DNA from: Phoronis australis
Taxonomy: Eukaryota > Phoronida > Phoronidae
NCBI GenBank assembly: GCA_002633005.1
Contig: NMRA01000115.1
Span: forward strand, 368,884-430,883
Direction: 5' to 3'
DNA: 62,000 nt
Part shown: piece after piece, positions 58,209-62,000 of the stretch
Position numbering within the stretch: the stretch's first letter is position 1
How the letters are laid out: the number at the start of each line of letters is the position of its first letter
The notes under the pieces: generated by a model
Database searches by the model: none
Told to the model about the DNA's origin: nothing
What the model saw: the letters and a program-made list of their open reading frames with translations, nothing else
Made by a program: the position numbers and the translations under genes

Positions 58209-58236
58209 AAATGTTTCATGACCCTCGTTGCACATA

Positions 58237-59641
58237 CAGTACAGCCACTGAACTTTTAGACTTCGTCTGAGCTACCTCACGCCTGGCCAGACCGGAGCGC
58301 AACCGGAACGCAGGCGTGACAGAAATCAGTCACGGTCGCCTCACGCTTACTCTCTGGGTAGTCCTCATGTTTACCTCCGGTTTAGTTCACGCTTTCCTCA
58401 GGCTTTCTTCAGGCCTTCGTTACCTGTGGTAACCATGGTAGAGCACCGGGCTAATCAATAAAAATACATGTAACGTCTTGATTGCCTGTCGTTTCGGACA
58501 AGTTGCAAAGACATTATAGTATATTATAGAGTATCTTTGCAAGCAGTCATCTATCACACTTGGGTTCCGACTAACTTTGTAATTCCACGTGTTGTTCATA
58601 CAAACATCTTCCTTCAGCTCATCTTGTGTTACGTTTACATGTACATTTTCTATTTACGACTTAAGAGCCAGTCCCATCAACGACATACATGTACAGTAAC
58701 CACGGTTAGTAAATACGAATATACGCGACCCTGTGTCCAGAGTCGTCTTTACATGGCTGTGGAGTCCTTGAAACTTGTCACAGCTGGATATAGTTAATTT
58801 GCCCTAAAAATAGCCTAGTACGCATCTTGTGAAGTATTGTGTCACTCCGTTAATTTTTGCACCGCACTGGCGTGCAGAAAATTTCACTAGGCCGCCATTC
58901 TGACATGTCCATCCCTTACTGCAAGCAAATGTTTTGACTAAAAAGTCCTCAATTCCTAGTGCAGTTTAAATATTTGTAGCCCCCTCCCCATAGTACATGC
59001 GTTTCGACTGAGTTCACAGTATCCCCGAGGTACTTCTTCACTAAAATAATAATAGCAGTGATCTATTTGACTCTTCAAATGCATGGGCACGATCAGTTTT
59101 CTCCGCTTAAAGCCAGAACATGAGATCAATGTGCTCAGAATTGACATGCTATGCTCCTTCACTACGGTGAAGGCAATTGAATATTTCCGCCATGTACACG
59201 CGTGTTAAGATTCTTTTTTAGTTTATATAAAAACAAATAATTATATATAAGTGAAAAGTAGAGTCCATAAGTCTGTTTCCTGAAGTGACTTAAGATTTGA
59301 GAAGGAAATTTTGGTCTTTTGCTGACCGTGACGATTTCAAAAAAATTAACCTCACATGAGCAAAAGTCTATGAGAATACACACATCACTGCTAGTTACTG
59401 ATATAATTTTAATAAATTACTTTTTCATCCGCGATGCAGGTAAACTCACGCCTGGCTCACGGCTGGCTCGCGCTTCGTTCACGCCTAACTCCCGGTAAGC
59501 TATGGGTACAGTCACGCTTAGGCTCACGTCAGCTGTCACGGTTGATTCACGTCTCACTCTCCAATCTGTCTCCGGTTACGGTCGCGGGTGGCTATACCGG
59601 AGAGACACCGGAGAGAGTCTAATAATTCAGTGGCTGTACTG
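58237..59641. mobile_element. 1.4-kb TA-flanked DNA transposon (Tc1/mariner-like ends)
   Basis: The left end CAGTACAGCCACTGAACTTT and the right end, read inward, CAGTACAGCCACTGAATTAT are inverted repeats of about 27 bp (through TTAGACT). They are flanked by TA at 58235-58236 and 59642-59643. Both subterminal regions (58276-58440 and 59434-59600) are crowded with TCACG/CTCACGCC words, like transposase-binding arrays. The AT-rich centre has no transposase, so the copy is non-autonomous. It interrupts the LINE endonuclease. Confidence 0.8.
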
Positions 59642-59644
59642 TAG

Positions 59645-60157
59645 AAAAATGTGAGCTGACAATGAATTCCAGAAGCGACTCACCTCTTGTATTAGTATCA
59701 GGGCTGTGCCGCAACTCGTGATGTGAATTGGCATCACACGACATAACAAACGGAATACTGTTGGCTGTGCCGTGATTGGTGATTTGTTGCAGTTTAGGTG
59801 GGGGTGGGTTCTCGATGGTGTCCCTTGGCATATAAGCCGAGATCCATCATACAGTGGGTATTAGACCATTTTATTTTAGTGCACCGCCACGGTGTCCATT
59901 TCACAAAACTCAGTAATGATTATTGAGGTTATGTCCTTGGATACTGTAACCACAGCCCTGGGCTTGATGTTGTTACACAGTGAAACAGTATAAGATTTTT
60001 CATTCCTAATTGTGTTCATCATCGCGCTTGCCGGACAGCACGGCTTTTGTACTCAGGCCATGAATAGGGTATTGCGCTCAAGGGTCTGTTGCAGAAGCAC
60101 TGATAGGTTGTTGGACCGATGCAGATTTATCTGCCAGATTTTAACCTCGTGATTCAT
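59645..60157 (-). pseudogene. LINE endonuclease (APE-like), N-terminal part
   Basis: From the ATG at 60157: VKIWQINLHRSNNLSVLLQQ, the INL..S start of Jockey-type endonucleases. Next is VQKP, where the catalytic Glu of QEP is Lys, just after an in-frame TGA. In frame 59831-59645 come MPRDT, CDANSHHELRHS and DTNTRGESLLEFI, the D-A-N-x-HH ... TN-x-RG motif that holds catalytic Asp and Asn. The reading frame is cut by the TA-flanked transposon at 59641. A ~25-bp continuation (NEGHETF) survives at 58234-58210. Confidence 0.8.
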
Positions 60158-60195
60158 GTTGTCACATTTTTTCCCGTGTGTGGGTGGGCGCAGGT
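60158..60195. other. junction between LINE endonuclease and LTR-like unit
   Basis: Contains GTGTGTGGGTGGGCGCAGG. No convincing target-site duplication of the LTR-like unit was found. Confidence 0.3.
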
Positions 60196-60907
60196 TGTTA
60201 CAGACCGGTGCTAATAGCTTTTGGTGCGAAGATTGACTGAAGACTGGTTCGAGTTAATCCTTTATTAATCCCGACGGTAAGTTCACAAGCCTACTCAAAC
60301 AAAACGTCCGACGTACAGTAATGTCTGTTTATGCTCCAGCCAGTGCTGCGAAGCCTTGACTTGTGATGAACTTCTGAGATACTTCCAGCAACTGTTACAC
60401 TCGGTGATTCAATAACCTGCTGTCTATAGCTGTCTCTCTATTGACTATCGCTGTAACTGCTGATTCTCTTCACTGCAACTCAACTGCACATGTAGTTCTC
60501 CTGATTAACTTTCTTGAACTTACTTGATCTGACTTGATCTCCCGACTTGATCTTCCGACTCAATCTTGTGCTTGTGTATTTATAGCCTAATGCATTGTTC
60601 TGGAACTTTACATCAATTCAAGCACATTCTAGAACTTTCCTGAATCTACCCACTCATTCTACAAACACAAACTAGTCTCTAGAATATTCCAGACTGCATT
60701 AATCACTGTCATTCTAGAGTCTTCTAGAAAGTTCCACACTATACTGTAGTAAATAAATTACATCATCACTGTTCTGACCTCAGTCTTCTAGAAAGTTCCA
60801 CACTATTTTGTAGTAAACAAATTACATCGTCACTTTCATGCTAATCAAACAGAATAACAAAACAAAACAATACAACTAAAAATACTGTCAGACCATATTC
60901 TGGCACA
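60196..60907 (-). mobile_element. 712-bp LTR-like unit (possible solo LTR)
   Basis: On the minus strand it begins TGTGCCAGA (60907) and ends GTCTGTAACA (60196), giving TGT...ACA ends. It contains a TATA-like CTATAAATAC at 60585-60576, an AATAAA at 60266-60261 and ~65 bp of U5-like sequence after it. This U3-R-U5 arrangement, with no coding content, is what a solo LTR looks like. It separates the ORF1-like and endonuclease parts of the minus-strand LINE. Its upstream half holds several heat-shock elements and a 64-bp direct repeat (60718 and 60782). Against it: no clear target duplication and no second copy in the window. Confidence 0.5.
60598..60798 (-). promoter_or_regulatory. cluster of heat-shock elements upstream of a TATA box
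   Basis: Alternating TTC/GAA triplets at 5-bp spacing: 60598-60610 (TTC-GAA-TTa); 60627-60644 (TTC-GAA-TTC-GAA, perfect); 60677-60694 (cTC-GAA-TTC-GAc); 60712-60734 (TTC-GAg-TTC-GAA-TTC, five units, one mismatch); 60786-60798 (TTC-GAA-TTC, perfect). On the minus strand they lie ~15-220 bp upstream of the TATA-like box at 60585-60576, where HSF-driven promoters carry them. Confidence 0.6.
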
Positions 60908-61122
60908 TGTCGTCATGTTAGAAGTATACCAGTGACTATATATCCAGACTCCACATCACTCGTGAGTGGGGAAGGAGCCAGAGAAGACTTGACAATAGAT
61001 GGTACAGGTTCTGAAGCCTCAGCAACGTCCTCTACCTCTGTTGTTCCATCTCTCAAGTCTACTGACTTTTTGGCGGTCACGCAGTCATCTTCCAGGTCCG
61101 AGGTTGATATCCCATCCGAGGC
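60908..61122. other. linker in minus-strand LINE
   Basis: Ser/Thr-rich if read on +, without motif. Probably the end of the ORF1-like region on the minus strand. Confidence 0.3.
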
Positions 61123-62000
61123 CTAGGCAGAAGTTTTGCCCCTTACCACTTTTACTCTTAGGTCTGAAAAGCACACGCCCAGCAAAGCCGCACCAGTGAC
61201 GAAAGTCCATTCCACGGAGAACCTGCAAGCAGGCTCCTCGAAGGCTAAGATTATGATGAATATCTTGACGTTGGTTGGACGGCAGTCATCGACAACACAT
61301 TTCATATCCAGGCAATCATTGCACTCCTTAAGGACCAGAACAAACTCATCCTCATTGGAGGCAACTTCCTCTGAGACATGACAGAAGGCCTTGAACACAA
61401 AAGGTAGGTCTCCTGTACCCACTACGTGGTACCCTGACCTGTGAAAAACTGGAACATCAGCACTAAGTTCCTTACACCAAAGTTTCACCCAGTCAAGGGT
61501 AGCTGAGTCGTCACAGGCAATCGCCAGTTTGCCCTTATCGAGTCTCACTGACTTAATATGAAGTGGGCCAAGAGGTCTCTGAGCCTTGACAAATGCCATC
61601 TCCAGACGGCAGTAGTGGCTCACCAGCCTTTACAGCCACAAAGACATAAGAACTTTTTGACCACAATAACATAAGTGATTTTAACCACTTTAGCCACTTT
61701 GACGGGTGATTTTGAGGATGTCCCAGGAGTCGAGCTGTCAGACTTCGGGTGCTTAACACCTTGCTGAACATCGATTTCTAAATTTCAAGCTTCTTCTGAG
61801 CCCTCTGACGAGCCCTCTTTTTCCTCCGCTTAGCAGTAGCAAACAGATTCTGGGAGTTGCCATCGGGCACTGAAATATTTTTGCCACCATTTGCTCTTCA
61901 AAGACTGTCCAGGTCAGGTTTGGGGTTCGCGTCAGTAGTCACCCTTATCGCTTTCGCGAGCTTAGCATTTTCACTGTCCACTCTCACAGAAGAGTCTAAC
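61123..62000 (-). pseudogene. LINE ORF1-like protein (DUF4780-like), partial
   Basis: The frame 61623-61123 (166 residues) contains VRLDKGKLAIACDDSATLDWVK, HVVGTGDLPFVFKAF, FVLVLKECNDCLDMKCVV and ILAFEEPACRF. The order 'g.l.v.c.d....dWv', 'K' and 'W.v' recalls the RNA-recognition-like domain (DUF4780) found in ORF1/gag-like proteins of retroelements. Upstream on the minus strand (61870-61770) is a basic stretch AKRRKKRARQRAQKKLE followed by a stop, also typical before that domain. Frames at 61771-61553 and 61623-61123 overlap by a shift. It runs off the window. Same strand and order as the endonuclease/RT pieces, so probably ORF1 of that LINE. Confidence 0.45.

Overview
The window looks like nuclear DNA from a marine invertebrate. 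One intact single-exon receptor gene sits in a large excess of decayed mobile elements, satellites and AT-rich sequence, with scaffold gaps (one N at 10043 and a run of N at 48561-49278). Reading frames outside the receptor are short and broken, and several candidate exons end at GT splice donors, so a prokaryote is ruled out. I cannot name the species. A receptor with a somatomedin-B-like domain and CNG cysteine modules, THAP and P2X7-like fragments, Penelope-like elements and a Gmr1-type Gypsy relic are all compatible with a hemichordate, cephalochordate, echinoderm, brachiopod or mollusc. Layout: 1-5.5 kb holds a tRNA-like SINE, a ~105-bp satellite and a hAT-like non-autonomous transposon. 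5.5-20.6 kb is best read as one badly broken Ty3/Gypsy element with the Gmr1-like order gag-PR-IN-RT-RH. It has been opened by later arrivals: a LINE tail, a 51-bp minisatellite, a tandemly repeated SINE, a 1.7-kb TTAA-flanked transposon, and a tail-to-tail pair of host-like domain fragments (zinc-ribbon on +, P2X7-like on -) inside the integrase. 21.1-22.3 kb is a second copy of the TTAA transposon. 22.3-33.4 kb is almost empty apart from one decayed unknown reading frame. 33.4-36.9 kb has a third TTAA copy, itself split by a second hAT-like copy, next to the N-terminal half of a Penelope-like element. The only intact gene is at 38992-41604, an 870-residue secretin/adhesion-like (Methuselah-like) seven-helix receptor. 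43-46 kb carries a Gypsy integrase scrap and a 52-bp satellite whose unit folds into a hairpin. A THAP-domain pseudo-exon, two MITEs and the assembly gap follow. Around 50 kb there is a Penelope GIY-YIG remnant with a degenerate hammerhead-like motif, then a second array of the hairpin satellite, then a truncated fourth TTAA copy. 56.3-62 kb is a minus-strand LINE (ORF1-like, endonuclease, RT) disrupted by three separate insertions: a 5'-truncated L1-like copy with a 6-bp target duplication, a 1.4-kb TA-flanked DNA transposon, and an LTR-like unit packed with heat-shock elements. No functional system of cooperating genes is visible apart from the receptor. The value of the window is its readable insertion history and a few unusual repeats: the twin hairpin satellites, the heat-shock-element LTR, the TTAA family, and hAT-like elements with an embedded tRNA-like promoter. 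All family assignments were made by eye from motifs; no database search was possible.
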